This document shows positions 35,809-50,497 of a DNA stretch of 64,000 bases, in pieces. Source of the DNA: Botrytis cinerea B05.10 (taxonomy: Eukaryota; Ascomycota; Leotiomycetes; Helotiales; Sclerotiniaceae); the NCBI RefSeq assembly GCF_000143535.2, contig NC_037320.1:558001-622000 (forward strand), written 5' to 3'. A program made the translations under genes and the position numbers. How positions within the stretch are numbered: the first letter of the stretch is position 1; each line of letters opens with the position of its first letter. The notes under the pieces were generated by a model, which was given only the letters and a program-made list of their open reading frames with translations, was not told the DNA's origin and did not search any database.

Positions 35809-36691
35809 TTAAGCTTGTTCGATTTGCGAGATATCCATAAGAACGTAAGAAACCCCAAGCCAATATTGAATCCTATATTTCAGTTCTCCGAGTTCAAAGA
35901 GAAAATACGCTTTTAAGTCTCGGATTAGGGGAAACAACCAGTCTATTGGACTTGATTCAATAAATTTAGTGTCCAGGTCAGTGAAATCGTTCCAGTTGGC
36001 GATAAGAGACTGTGTAACTGTATCTGTACTTTTTTGAATGGCTTCTTCTCGCAAGTTTATGATTGGGTCATACTCGCCCATCCACACGCGATGATATACG
36101 ACCACTAAATATGTAAGAATCATGAAGTAGCATTCTCCAGATATACTGACCAGTTTTAAAATTCCCAGAGTCATTAATTATCCAGCGTAGGTCAGGTCTG
36201 GGCCTAGTAGACCGACTGCGACCAAAATCAAAACCGAGTTGTGATGCTCCCGGAGCCATGGTGCCAGACACTGAAGAACTCAAACCAAATTTGATATTGG
36301 TGTTGTATCTGGTTTCTAAAAGTTCGTTTGTCGTTGTGTGGACATCTGAGCTGAGGGTTGCTAACTCAAGAAGCCTATCCGATGCTCTGATTTTGGGACC
36401 TGAGCGGCGGGGCGCTGTCTTAACAGATCTATCCAATGCTCTAGTCCTTATAGGAGGAAGTATGAGACATAAAGCCCTAGTGCTGGTTTCGGATGGTATT
36501 ATAGCTAGTTGCTCATTAAATAAAGAGGGCATTGGAACAAATTTAACTGAATCAGGGTAATCAACACAGCTCGGGTTAGAGTCTTGAGGCTGCCAATTGA
36601 ATTTTTGGTAGGAGATAGATTTGGCCTTCGATCCTTGTACTAAGCTAATGTCGGCAATAAGAGTAACCAAGGGAATTTCACCGCTCTCCAT
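35809..36691 (-). CDS. hypothetical two-exon protein
   Basis: Exons are 36691-36151 and 36104-35809, 837 nt in all (278 aa). The 46-nt intron has donor GTCAGT and acceptor TTTAG in phase 1 with exact continuity. The ATG opens MESGEIPLVTL. The N-terminal half is polar and Ser/Arg/Pro-rich (RRSGPKIRASDR near residue 98); a Gly/Ala-poor middle leads to a C-terminal helical region with WLFPLIRDLKAYFLFEL. I recognise no family, signal peptide or clear transmembrane segment. Support is the long frame and an intron that rescues it; codon use is not distinctive. It could be a lineage-specific gene. Confidence 0.5.
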
Positions 36692-39033
<2,342 letters not shown>

Positions 39034-39327
39034 GTTAAAGGTGTACGTGGATATATTGTATGCATGCTGGAGTTGGTGGTTTTATTGGGATCTATAATGG
39101 TCGGATTCTAGTACTGGGAATTCGATGATGTATACTATCATATGGTTGGACTGGTGCAATTTTGACAATGAAACTTCCTTTTCACTCAGCAGTCGAGTGG
39201 TTGCATCTAATCCAAGTTTTGGAGTGACATTTCACTATTTTTGTCATCATTCATGAGTCTCCCCCGACCCCTTTCATTGCTAGTTTAGTATTGAACTGAA
39301 TGGTAACATTGCGATAACCAAAATGAA

Positions 39328-41258
39328 CTATTTCCAAGTCATTATGTCATCCGCAATTTTCTCGCCAATCATATAAACAGAAGCTTGGGGATGTCCAGGG
39401 AGCGCAAAAGGAAAGATTGAAGCATCGACGACTCTTAGACCCTCTACTCCAAATACCCTTCCCCTCGAATCTACAACCGCATTCACATCTCCAGGTTTAC
39501 CCATTGCGCACGTAGCACTAGCATGCCACATTGGAGCTGAATTCTCTTGAATATACTTCAAAATTTCTTCATCTGTTTGTACCGCCACTCCTGGGAGAAT
39601 CTCAGATCCTATCTTAATAGATTTAGCTGGGTCGCTGTCCCAGATTTGTCGAATACGTTTGAATATTGCTACTGCGACTTCGGAATCTGCAGGGTCACTA
39701 AACCAAGCAAGATCGATTACTGGCGGGTCTAACATGCTAGAGCTATTGATAGTGACATTGCCCCGAGAAAGAGGAGCTGTGAGTACTCCGCCAAAAACAC
39801 CAATTGTAGAGAAATTGTCACCTCCAAAACCTGCTCCTACATATTCTGCTTCTGGCCAGTCAAATGGGAAGTATTTTAGTGATGATGTTGTTTGTTGCGA
39901 AAAATTCTCTCGTAATTCTTTCGGGATTCTTTCGAAAGATAGGTAACCGGCTGCCGAGCTGTACGGCCCATCAGCATTGTCGTAATATTGTTGCAATATC
40001 TCGGCAGACTTGTTCGGGTTTGCAACAATACTTCCAGCACTAGGTGTGTCTACTTGGTTGAGTACAGTGAATGAGACTTGATCCCATAGATTCTGCCCTA
40101 CTCCTGGAAGCTCTGAAATCAATGGGACGTTTTGTTTCTCGAGTACGGGGCGCGGACCGATTCCTTCTCAAATTAGCACGTTGTTCTTGATTCTAAGGGT
40201 AGCCTCTTACCAGATACCATAAGTAGTTGTGGCGAATGGAAAACTCCTGCAGATATGATAACTTCTTTCTTTGCATGAATCGTGTACTGAAACCCCGATG
40301 TCGACACTTGAACCGCATTTGCTCTTTTCGGTGAACCAGAAGCGAAAAGGATCTTTAAGGCTTGAGTATAGGTATGCACCATGATATTCGTATTCTCAAT
40401 AGCTTCTTCTAAGAAACTTGACTGCGAAGATGATCGTATAGCATTCTCGGGCTCGATGGTTGAAGGTACCCAAGCTCCCTGACCTGATAAAGAACCACTA
40501 CTGAAGCCAGTTGAACTCACTGGAAGGCCAATGGACTGTACAGCTTTCGCAAGTGCATTTATCGTGGGGTCAACCCAATTATTCCAGGAAACTTGTAGCG
40601 GTCCTCCAAAAGAGTTATCAAAAGCTGTGGTGTCATACACTACAGTTGCAGATGTCGAGTTCCTTTTTACAACATCAGGCGGAGTCAAATGACAAGACTT
40701 CTTGTAATACGGAAGAAGATTCTCAAAAGTAAAACTCTCGTCTCCTGCAAGTTCAGCCCATTTCTGATACGTTCCAGAAGTAGCACGGTGGTATGATAAC
40801 GCATTCAGTGCTGAAGATCCTCCCAGCGTTTTCCCTCGAGCATAGTGTATTCGCCGGTTCCCAGCATTCACCTGTGGTACAGAGAATAAATCCCAGTCAA
40901 TAAGAGGTTGCTTAGGATAATCTTCAGATGAGTATACTAGGGGCATTTGCAGGCTTCCATATGGGACGGTGCTATAGTTTCCATTGTCTTGTTCGTAAAA
41001 ACCACCTGCTTCAACCACGCCGACAGATGCTATTTTTGCGAGCCTTGATGCAATAACCAATCCTGCTGTTCCACCTCCAACCACTAAATCTGTTAGCTTG
41101 ATTTCTTTAGGTACTCAATGATCTCACATACCAACATAATCATAAGTGGCATTTCCAGGAACAGCAAAAGCACTCGAGCGAAGCCGTTGTCGAGTTTGTG
41201 CAATACCAGCTACAGATTCTATGAGCGCAAGCAATATCGATATCCAAGCACAAAACAT
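39328..41258 (-). CDS. secreted GMC-family FAD oxidoreductase
   Basis: Three exons: 41258-41132, 41083-40211 and 40163-39328. Introns are 48 and 47 nt, both phase 1 with good consensus, giving 611 aa in exact frame. The start at 41258 opens a signal peptide (MFCAWISILLALIESVAG); the frame extends further upstream only with non-ATG codons. FAD-binding motif YDYVVVGGGTAG spans the first junction. YARGKTLGGSSALNA is the first GMC signature and SAGVFHSPQLLMVSG the second. The catalytic His is in MWHASATCAMG and the second active-site His in PGHPQASVYMIG. GMC enzymes include aryl-alcohol, glucose and choline oxidases/dehydrogenases; the exact substrate is undetermined. A signal peptide suggests an extracellular, possibly plant-polymer or alcohol-oxidising role. 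Confidence 0.92.
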
Positions 41259-42199
41259 TGATTTTATTTGTCGTATTTGGAATGGTTTATCGGGTGTCCA
41301 TCGCGAAATCCATGAGTTTATATGTTCATTTTGCTGTCTCAGGGGACACTTTGAACCAGGCAAATTCCCCACTGCCAAGTGTCAGCAGTACATCCGGATA
41401 ATATCCTAGGACGAATCACGTCACCGATGAATTCTATAATACCACAGTGCTAAGATTATCTGAAGTATTAAGAACGGAGCTGCTCCACAGTTTATACTGT
41501 ACACACGCGGCTTGCACGCCGTCCGCGATACATCAAATGTACCAATCATAATGTCAACCAACGAAACCTCACAAGATGACAAAATTCTTCTCACTGAATT
41601 CTTCTCTGGCCGCTAGCTCAATCACTTCTCTCTTCATGATATCATGGATACACGCATCACCTACGTATGATTAATGGTTTCCGCCTGTGCTTGGCCGTAG
41701 CACGAGCGGGATGTCAGATTGAAAACCAACAGCCATGATATCTCTTCGTCGAGCATTTTTGGCAGCGAAGTCTATGCACCCTCGGTCTGTGGTTATTAAC
41801 CTTCGTTCAAAAGATACTACCATGGCTCGCATGAAAAGTCTTCAGGATGAGCCAAGTTTAAGTCGATCCAGTCTCCGTTAGGAAGACCGGTAGGCTCAAC
41901 TATATCGTTTCCTTCCTGGCACTTTCGACAAGCATCAATCTCCACTAAAAGCTTGTAGTAAATTCATACTTTCATTATTCAATCTGTAATGAATCATCAT
42001 AAGAAAATCTCAAAGTATCTAAACTGATATTTCAAGAGATATCGTCATGCCAATTTTCGTAGTGACCGTGCGCCCAATGATGGCCACTAGTGTATTTATC
42101 CTTAACCCCTTCTTTGGCCTCGACGTCCTTGAAGCTCGACATGATCATCCACTTCAAATCACATTCACAATCTACACTTTTTCAGTCTCTCGTTTTGAA
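41259..42199. other. intergenic
   Basis: Promoter of the GMC gene and upstream part of the broken SET gene. An 88-codon frame at 42047-42313 (+) could be an N-terminal remnant of the latter, but I cannot link it. Confidence 0.4.
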
Positions 42200-43152
42200 T
42201 ATATGGTCATTCCAAGACAGATAGAACTTTCACTGTGGCTATACCAGGCTCGGATGAAATATCATATGGCATGTTCGCAAGTCAAGACATACATAAAGAT
42301 GATATCATTATAGAGCGCAGCCCAGTCTTATCCATCTGTGGCTTACAACTAAGGAAGCATTTGGATTTGATAGATTCATTGTTCGGAGAAGCGAAGACTA
42401 ATTCGAAATCTTGTACAAGCGACTGCTTCAATTATTATGAGCTCTTGAACAAATTTGGGCCAAAGCATAGCTTTCTCTTCTGTTCCCATCTCTACTTTTG
42501 TAGTAGAGACTGCAAGCATCTTGCAAAACAGTATTGTCACGACGCCTTATGTGGCGTTAATATACTGCCCATCTATTCTTTCTTGAATAACAAGAAGTGT
42601 TATGTACGTGGGCCAGAAATTTCTGGAATGGTATGGTTGCGGCTCTCAGCGATATACAAACAAGGGGGTGGACACCCACTTCAATATCCTCTTGTAGCCA
42701 ATCTAACCAGTCAAGAAGCAGCTGCTGAAGACCCCGGGTCATTCAGCATCTAAGCACTCTGGAGATACTCGGTATAGATTTTTTCGCTAATCAATGGTGT
42801 GATACTTGAGTATTAGAAGCATTGTGGTACGTCCATGCTTTTCTCAGAATATCATTCAAACAATAATAACTGATGACACCTGCACAGGCAAACATTCAGA
42901 GTCAACTCGGCTAGAGGGTATAATGATGAGGACGAGTACGGGTGCCGGATCGGTAGCTTATACGAAATGTCTAACCATAGTGGTGAAAATCTGCAAATAC
43001 TGGGTACGCATATCGTTGACACTGATCAGGAGGGCTCGAAACTTCAATACTGTGCTAAGAGAGAAATTAAAAAGGGGGAAAAGGTGTGTGTCACTTACAT
43101 TGAAGTACTATCCCGATCAAAGATGGAAAGATGTCTCGCCCTTGCCAGATGA
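42200..43152 (+). pseudogene. broken MYND/SET-domain protein gene
   Basis: The start of a SET domain is visible (VAIPGSDEISYGMFASQDI from about 42232). A MYND-like cysteine block follows (CSHLYFCSRDC and a final HDALCG). Next comes a SET-I-like region, GGHPLQYPLVANLTSQE. The frame changes near 42726-42740, resumes as STLEILGIDFFANQWCDT, and meets a TGA at 42807-42809 where relatives carry a DTW(V/L)L motif. A GTACGT intron (42827-42887) leads to QTFRVNSA and the SET core. The core motif normally NHSCxPN reads NHSGENL, then REIKKGEKVCVTYI and a stop at 43152. A frameshift, a nonsense codon and loss of the core Cys argue for a pseudogene. A 45-nt intron (42772-42816) could remove the TGA but would delete conserved residues. 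Intact relatives methylate lysines or act as scaffolds. Confidence 0.65.
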
Positions 43153-43800
43153 CTCTCCGGTGATTGTAGGTGCAAGAGATGTTTGGCTGAATAGCATGTA
43201 ATAGCCTTGTGGCTACCTAGACTTATCTTTCACAGCACTGAAACATTCGAAAAAACTCAAATCATGTCTTAATGATTTGAGCCTTGATATCTATGTCTTG
43301 TGTGTATTGCGAATAATTATCAAAATTAAAGCTATCAGTCGTTTCTACCACGAAGGCTCAAAAAAAGACACTTACTTCCTCCTCCTCCATATAAACTTCC
43401 AAACGGAAAGAGACAAAACCTCAATTTCTCTAGAGAAATAGAATAACAAGCTAGGAATCCGGCTTGAGAGTTCAAGACAATCCCTCTGATCAGCTCAATG
43501 GAGGCAAAGAGAGCCCAAAACCCCAGAGCTCGCACACCACCCGCATTAAACTAAAGGGGGAATATGCGTTTCTTTTTTCTCCGTGTTCAAGTAATCATCA
43601 CCCCTCTAAACTCTTCCAGACCTTAAAACAAAAATTCTTTTCCCCTCAGAAGAACCGTATTTTGTCGCATGTGTCATCTTACGAATATGTTGAGTTTCCA
43701 AGTTTGCTGAATCGAGCATCAAAATGCTCACTAGATCCATGTGATACTACAGATCAGCGAGTCCACTTCATTACCCACTGACCAAACACTAAAGAGTGGA
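43153..43800. other. intergenic
   Basis: Downstream of the broken SET gene and of the F-box-like gene (convergent). A 105-codon plus frame (43464-43781) is unsupported. Confidence 0.4.
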
Positions 43801-44820
43801 TCATTTTTTAATCGATTCTCCAAATTCGATTAATGCCGTTCGGACATTGTCACACACTTCTCTGATTATTGGCTTTGCATCGAATTCCAAGTAATGTGTT
43901 ACCGGAGTTGCGATTTCCATTTTATCGAATTCTTTGTTCCGTGGCAATTTCACCAGACTTTCAACGTATGTCGAGAGTGACTTCTGAAGTGTCTGGCGAT
44001 GAAGAAACTCGTGTTGATTCCTAAATCGCGAGCTTTGAAGAACTATAAGATTGATTTGACCATTGGATATGTGTTCCTGATCGGGAAATATGCAAGCTGA
44101 ATATGCCTCAGACCAAAACTTCTGGATTTGGATCGCAAGCCATACCCTAAATCTTCGTTCCAATGTATCAAATTTATATTCAAATGACTTGAGACCCCGG
44201 AAAGCAAATAACTCGCCAGTGACCTTGATTGGGATTCTGCAACGATAAGGCTCAGGAGAGTCCCCGGTAGGCTTTTCAGGCTTCCCAAAGAAACTCTCCG
44301 AGGACAGTAGCCGAAGATGCTCTAAGTTTGGACACTCTGCTCGAATTTGACGTAAGTACCTCTCCTCAGTCTCATCTCCCAGGCTATCAATCCATCGGAA
44401 TGTTATAGATGCAATACCGGCTGTGTTGTATTTTCCAATGCGAGAAAAAAAGTCGACATCGCGCACATCAAAATGATTCGATTTGAAGACTAGTCTATTG
44501 CCAGCAACTATTCGATGGGTTTTTCGGCAAACCAGTGATAGACTTGTGAATGTAATCAACTCTGGGAGAGATTGGCACATGTCATATCTGTAGAAGTATA
44601 AATGATCAAGGCGGAGCAATAGGTTAATCTCGGTAACAAATCTTGTAGAAGTTTCATGCTTCTTGGCTACAATCAGAGGCTCGCTTCTGGTGATGCTAAA
44701 CCTGTAGATCGACGATTGAATCTCTTCGGGTAAATCTAGAAGGAAGATTTGTGTCTTGGTATTGAAGGATTGAGATGGAATCTTTGACAGTGAAGTTTCT
44801 TCACATGACTGTGTAGGCAT
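43801..44820 (-). CDS. F-box/2EXR-like domain protein
   Basis: Single-exon frame; the first ATG is at 44820 (MPTQSCEETS), giving 339 aa. At about residue 25-45 the segment IFLLDLPEEIQSSIYRF has the LP.EI...IY pattern of the fungal 2EXR/F-box-like N-terminal motif. SLVCRKTHRIV at about 97 matches the usual second block (CR..).  The rest has LRR-like hydrophobic patterning (CPNLEHLRLLSS near 170) and a Tyr/Phe-rich C-terminal half. Ascomycetes encode many such proteins; where tested, F-box members recruit substrates to SCF ubiquitin ligases, but a function for this one cannot be read from sequence. The frame is intact and codon use is normal. Confidence 0.6.
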   Translation of the reverse strand: MPTQSCEETSLSKIPSQSFNTKTQIFLLDLPEEIQSSIYRFSITRSEPLIVAKKHETSTRFVTEINLLLRLDHLYFYRYDMCQSLPELITFTSLSLVCRKTHRIVAGNRLVFKSNHFDVRDVDFFSRIGKYNTAGIASITFRWIDSLGDETEERYLRQIRAECPNLEHLRLLSSESFFGKPEKPTGDSPEPYRCRIPIKVTGELFAFRGLKSFEYKFDTLERRFRVWLAIQIQKFWSEAYSACIFPDQEHISNGQINLIVLQSSRFRNQHEFLHRQTLQKSLSTYVESLVKLPRNKEFDKMEIATPVTHYLEFDAKPIIREVCDNVRTALIEFGESIKK

Positions 44821-47800
44821 CTTGAGTGTCAATGTTGCGTACTATTGGAAATAGTCTTTGAGTTGCCAAGCGCTTTTGAATGTCCGCAGGTGATTCGATG
44901 ATATGCATTAATTGAAGATATTAATTAGTTAGGAAAGATATACATGTAATGAATCTATAGACCAAGAGCCATCGGGTACTGGAATATCAGACGGAATTTC
45001 GTCAATTGTGTGATTGACCAAAATCAAAGTATTGGGTGAACGTTTAATGAAATATTGATGGTCTTTGATAAGACTCAGAAGGTGATGCTCTCTCTTTGGG
45101 CGAAGAAAAGTTGCTCTTTCAACTAACAAAACTCAATTAAATCGAATTGTTGACATGGGAAATGATCAACTCAAATTTCAGGCTTCATAGGCACCTTGAT
45201 TCATTACTTTAGTATTGCTGGTTGTGAACCCAGAAAGAGGTACTGCACTAGTGGAAACAGAATACAGAAAGTCCGCACCCTACAGTGCAGAATTGGCCAT
45301 AGGTTCTTTCCTGAAGAACAGCGAAAATGGTAGACACTTCCTCAGCGACTACTCTCGTGTGTTGATATATCTGCCCTTTAAGTGGCCAGATTGTTTTGGA
45401 CATCTGCTCCTGAAAGAATGGACCCGATGAAGTTCAAAACTAGCGAGTCATCCATATGTAGTAAGAGACAATGGCGATGAGCATTGATTATTTTTCCGGC
45501 CGAGAAACACAATTAAACACTTGTCAGGGGGGGGGAATGCAACTGGAAAATAATTTTTAGATGAGATAAAGTTGATTGCTCGGCTGTAGATTGAGATTTG
45601 AAGATAATGCGTGGCCCTGACAGTTTTCAGGTTAGTTCCGTAACTCAACACTTATAGCCAGTATCAAACTGTCAGTACCATTATGACATAACGTAATTCT
45701 TGAATCTTCCATAACTATCCAAGTTGTCAATGACTCGAACTCTCGGGGTGCCGTCTAGAATAAGAAATGGTGCAGGAACAAACTCGATAGAGAATTTAAA
45801 GAAGTCACATCTGGTGTCCAACTCAAACGGTTTAGAGTGGGCATATACATTTCCCCTCATTTAACAGACATCTGCTACGAATTCAATATTCAAAAAAAAA
45901 ACTCCTAGGGTAATTTCCCCTGACATTCCGTAGATCAGAAATAACAAATCTTGACCAAATCCGCCTCTCCAAACCAAGCCGCTTCCCAAAATCGCAGAAC
46001 TAGCAAGAGAGATGAGACCCAGACAGTTCAGACTTCAAAGATAGAGGAGTATCCTCAATCCGCATATCAACCAAGCGAACACTCTCCTCTCCTTTTCCGA
46101 ACAAACCTCCAATCCCCCTTCCAAATCTCGCAGAACAAGCGAGTCGAAGTCGTCAAATGATATATACACCAGCACATCCCCAACAGACAACATCAAAAAG
46201 CGCTTAGCAAATGGAAGATTCCCCAACCAACCGTATTTTTCTGTATCTTTCAAATAAGAAGATGAAGGAGAAGTGCGAAAGTTATATCCACGAAGAGGAT
46301 ACGAGAAGAACAACTTGCGTGTGGAGTTTCGGCGAAGAAGATTATTGACAGCAAGGCTCCAATCCAACACTATCAAGACCCCATAACAACTCAGCAACCA
46401 TCCCTTATTCCAAACACACCAACACAAATCAAGATATCTCTCCTTCAAGCCGAATAATATCATCATATCAATAACGATACACAAGCTAACGCTTTGATGT
46501 CTTTAAGCACTGTATTGCGCTTATGAATTCACATTTGCATGTGCTCATTATTATCTACGATTTACAGATATACATAACTCGCATTAATTTCACACATACA
46601 TCAAGTAATCAGAGCAATTTTTTGAATTTTTGTAACGGGAGTTTTCCTCATAAATAACCAAAGAATATCTTATATAGTAAAGACTGTAATACTGTGAAAT
46701 GTCCCTAGGGGGTTAGGTGAATTCGCTTTCATAGCTTCTTTTCTCTTGACTCGGCAAGGAAAGAAGCGTCAGAACCATCAATATTCTCTTTCTTCATTTA
46801 TTATCCTGGCTCTCGCTTTTATACTTCTCTCATATTCCATTCAAAACATATCGTCAGATATTCAAACAGCAAGCCGGACACTAATACCAATCACCTTGAT
46901 CTTGAAGACCCATCGAGTAATGGTGCTGTCCCTATAATTCTTAGTTACATTACCTCACACAACACATCTAGGGGGTTTTCATCCGCATAATACTTCGCAT
47001 ACACTCTAAGAAATGATATACACAACCTCAACAATCGAGTCATAGAGTTCTCTACCAAGAGAAAGTACCAAAGCAATCATCAAGACCCCGCCACGAACCT
47101 TCGGGCTCAAAAGATAAAGTGAGTAATCATGTCCACTTTCCACGAAGACTACCTAGTGGCACCTATACTACTAGGTATACGCTACTCACGCTGCTTCAAA
47201 CCAAGATATCCAAGTGCCGATTCAGTACCGATTCAGTACCGAAAGCTATTCTTGAGGCTGGTACCATGTGGCTGAAAATCAGACGTGCAACAAATTAGAA
47301 TATAGAGCGCATCGATTCCGTTCGATTCCATTTGATGGAAGCGATAATTCTTCTAGAACGTTAAGCTTGTATTTAGAATACATGAGATTGTCCCTCTTCT
47401 CTAGCATGAATAAGTAATATTCAAAGCATTTGATAGTCGTGAGGATGGGAATTGAACCATTATCCCAACGCATGTATTGATATGTCTTCAATGCTTCCAA
47501 CGCTTTGAATGACACGACATATTTCCGCGTGGAAAAGGGGTTGAGGAAATCCTTCGCGTGGTGTGCCCTCTGTCACTCCTTTCAACAGAAATAATCAACA
47601 AATAATGCCTTCTTGTGCTCAACGCAAGATGATCTGTTCCTCCACACTTGTGAAGAGAAGATTTTACTTTCAGAGAAACAAGGCAAGAATATGAAGTGGA
47701 GGTATTAAGTGAGTTTGTCAGAGAAAAATGACACAAATATCTAGAAAAATGATAAAACGACAACTCCACAGCTCGTCAACTTAGCAAAGCAAAACATGTT

Positions 47801-48116
47801 GAACATCAGACGGGCATGAACGTAGAGAACAAGAGGCATAAACGTAAAGACAATAGTTGTTTTTTCTTACAAACAGACAGAGAAATACATCCTTCGGCCA
47901 ATAGAGCACAAAGTAGTAAGTGCGGCTAGTTATTCTATACAAAATCTCTCATCGCAACCATCGAACACTACCCTGTTCCCGACTTGTCCAAATGCTGCAT
48001 ACCATTCATACTTACTCCGTATCAAATGTCGTATACCTCTAGACCTGATGAATGTTGAATCCTCGAATCACCAGTATGGAGTCGAATTGTAGCTGGTGAC
48101 GTGAAGACAGAAACGT
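44821..48116. other. gene-poor region with isolated short frames
   Basis: No gene is supported. Minus-strand frames at 44929-45129 (66 codons), 46035-46466 (about 140 codons, hydrophobic, TTG or internal ATG start) and 47279-47515 (78 codons, with KALEALKTYQYMRWDNGS) may be remnants or exons, but no domain or splice partner was found. A G run sits at 45528-45535. One copy of the array core occurs at 47280-47294, outside the main array. Confidence 0.35.
47280..47294 (+). repeat. solitary copy of the GCAACAAA array core
   Basis: An exact CAGACGTGCAACAAA, identical to copies in the array 17-19 kb upstream, preceded by GAAAAT rather than GATC and without further units nearby. A weak CAGACGGGCATGA lies about 520 bp downstream. 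Confidence 0.6.
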
Positions 48117-48701
48117 TCACAGCTTTTCTCTCAGCTTTGTCCTATCCATTGTAATAAACAAAGCTTCCCCAATAGCCAGCACCAATCCATTCCCATCCTC
48201 GATCGTGGCTTTCCCAAATATCTTCCTTCCCGTTTGCTTGTCCACCCAACTTCTCCCCAACACAACCCCTGGTGTCGGGATTGGGTTTTTATACGTAATG
48301 TGTAAATACGCCGTCATGATAGTTTTATCCCTTGGCTTGGCGATTAACGCTGCACAACCTATCATATCATCTAAGATCACCCCCGTGAATCCGCCGTGCG
48401 CAGTATCAATATGGCCATTGACATGCGTACCCAAACTCAACAATGCCAGAACCTCGCCAAACGAACGCGAGGAGTCGGATGGAGAGTAGAAGAATTGAGA
48501 ATGCGAGATAGTGTCTGGTGTCTGAAGGGTAATGGCCGTCAACGTATCACAATTATGCTCCTTGAGGAGTCGCGACGAGGGTAGAAAGGGGTGCAGAGAG
48601 TGGTCTTCGAGAATTGGTTTACACCATGGTGTCAAGGAGAAATGTTCGGCGGTTTTCTTTGGGATGGATGTCGATGGAAACAGACCCTCGGGAGAAGTCA
48701 T
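48117..48701 (-). CDS. PaaI-like hotdog-fold thioesterase family protein
   Basis: Single exon of 194 aa from a proper ATG (MTSPEGLFPSTS). The hotdog core is recognisable: HVNGHIDTAHGGFTGVILDD near residue 92-111 is the HGG(x)xxxxxDD signature of the 4HBT/PaaI thioesterase superfamily, with the catalytic-type Asp in the following helix. A strand ending TAYLHITYKNPIPTPG and a last strand pair (KIFGKATIEDGNGLVLAIGEALF) complete the fold. Members hydrolyse acyl-CoA thioesters; fungal homologues are often annotated only as thioesterase-superfamily proteins, some mitochondrial. The N-terminal extension of about 50 residues is polar with no clear targeting signal. The substrate is unknown. Confidence 0.85.
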   Translation of the reverse strand: MTSPEGLFPSTSIPKKTAEHFSLTPWCKPILEDHSLHPFLPSSRLLKEHNCDTLTAITLQTPDTISHSQFFYSPSDSSRSFGEVLALLSLGTHVNGHIDTAHGGFTGVILDDMIGCAALIAKPRDKTIMTAYLHITYKNPIPTPGVVLGRSWVDKQTGRKIFGKATIEDGNGLVLAIGEALFITMDRTKLREKL

Positions 48702-50497
48702 GGTGGAAAATGAATGAGTGTGTCCATTGTGAGATGCAATTGAAGTTGTTGATGGCAGTACATGCGGTGTTGAACCTCAGACACATGTTAATCGGTGTGG
48801 ATCTGATAAGTTGTTCTACTTTGGATGTGTGGTTAGGTTTGATAAGATAAGTGGATTCGGACTTCGGAACGGTGAGACTAAAGCGCTTGAAACATGAAAC
48901 TAAAGAGGAAGAGGTGGAAGAGCTACTCGCAAGCTATTGGAGCTGTGACATGGGACCTTCGGAAGCTAGGTAGTTCAAGGGAAAGATGCAGGACTAGCCA
49001 GTTCACTGCCAGCAAAAAAATAGTAATACCGTCTGATGTTTGAGGAAGCTCTTAACGGTGTCTGAACATTAGACTTTTCGCGAGTGCACACATTCAGGAG
49101 ACTCACGGAATCAAGGTTGATGATGGGATTGGGTTGTCGAATAGGGGAAAGGAGGAAGGGGGAAGGCGAAGGCTAAATGAAGCTTGGGAGGATTATTATT
49201 GATATTGATATTGATGTTGTATTGGTGATTGACACCGGAGGACTTGTTTGCGTCTATTCCAAAATTATTCACCCTGCTCACCCTTTATATATGAGCCATT
49301 CTTCATATGCATAAGTTAGATATCTATCCAGGTGGGTAGACATTTGGTATGTAGACATTTGATATGCCACCGCTGTAGAATATGCTCGTAGAATATGCTC
49401 GTAACATAAAATCACCGCAAGATCACAATCCACAATGCGGCAAGGTTAGATGAATGGACCGTCTCCTGGCTAAAAATAAGGCTGGTCAGTTCTAATTGCC
49501 TTGGCTGAGCATGCGAGCTTGCTTGTCTGCCCTCCCTCCTGCCCTCCTCCCTCCTCCCTCCTCCCTAGGTCACTGTGATGGTGAGATGCCGCTTGAACCC
49601 TTTGGCCCCCCATTGTCACAATCAATCTGGCACTTCTCTAATTACGACTCTGCATGCTTACCTAGTGCCGATTGATATGCTTGGAGTGGGAGGCCGGCCC
49701 TGCTGTGAAGTTGTGGTGCTTGTGCCTTTCGAATTATGAAACGAAACTTTGCTGATAACGTCGAATGCCCCCTCCACCCCCCTGAACACTGCAATTTTAC
49801 CAAGATGACAATTGACCACTCACGACGAGAATGCCCGAGAGAGGTTTCTTTTGTGTACGAAGTAGCATCCAATGGAACGCTGTCTTTCATTAGCATTGGT
49901 CGATATTCCGAACGGTTTGTGGGCACGGGAGTAACACAATAACACAAGAATACAATAATACAAGAATACACAGGCCCGATTCTGGTCAAAACGCGCCCAG
50001 AATCATTTTTTATATATGCTCTGGACCTCTGCAACGAACGTGCGATCGGATCTCTGGTGTCGGTTCGATTTCTTCTCGTCCAAGTATTCCATTCCATTCC
50101 TTCCACCATCTCCTCGCTCTTTTCACGCTTCCCTTCATATTCGTCGTTGGGCTGGCCCTTCATTGGTTGTTGCAGCCGGTCGTCGATGTTGGGTCATGGA
50201 TAGGTAGCCACTCACTCACCACACTCATCATCACACTGATCATCATCACGCTCACGCCTCGCTCACGCCTCACACTCCCTGCCAGTCCATTCAGTTCGTT
50301 CTGTCCGTTGCCAGTCGTTTGAAACTTCATGCGTTTGTTTGCGTCAACCACGAAATTCATTCCTTGAATCGCCCTTCACAGACCACCCATCGGTTTCTTC
50401 TATTCCATTGGTACCATTTCCCCAGAGTCACTCATAGCAGTACCATTCAGAGCGCCATCCACTCAGAGCGCCATCCATTCGCAGCACAACTATCTTG
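48702..50497. other. intergenic, CT-rich toward the right
   Basis: No gene supported; a 173-codon minus frame (49642-50163) overlaps low-complexity and repetitive Ser/Arg codons. A CTCCCTC tandem stretch lies at about 49535-49566. From about 50080 the plus strand is pyrimidine-rich with TCATCA/CACTCA repeats, as expected for the leader of the plus-strand gene that follows. Confidence 0.4.

Noticed and set aside
42772..42816. 45-nt intron that would remove the TGA from the SET gene
   Set aside because: Signals are acceptable (GTATAG, GCTAAT, TTAG) and the frame would join, but it deletes the GIDFFA...DT segment that matches the conserved part of this family, and the upstream frameshift would remain.
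49642..50163. 173-codon minus-strand frame
   Set aside because: No domain, no usable neighbours, and it overlaps pyrimidine-rich leader-like DNA of the plus-strand gene.
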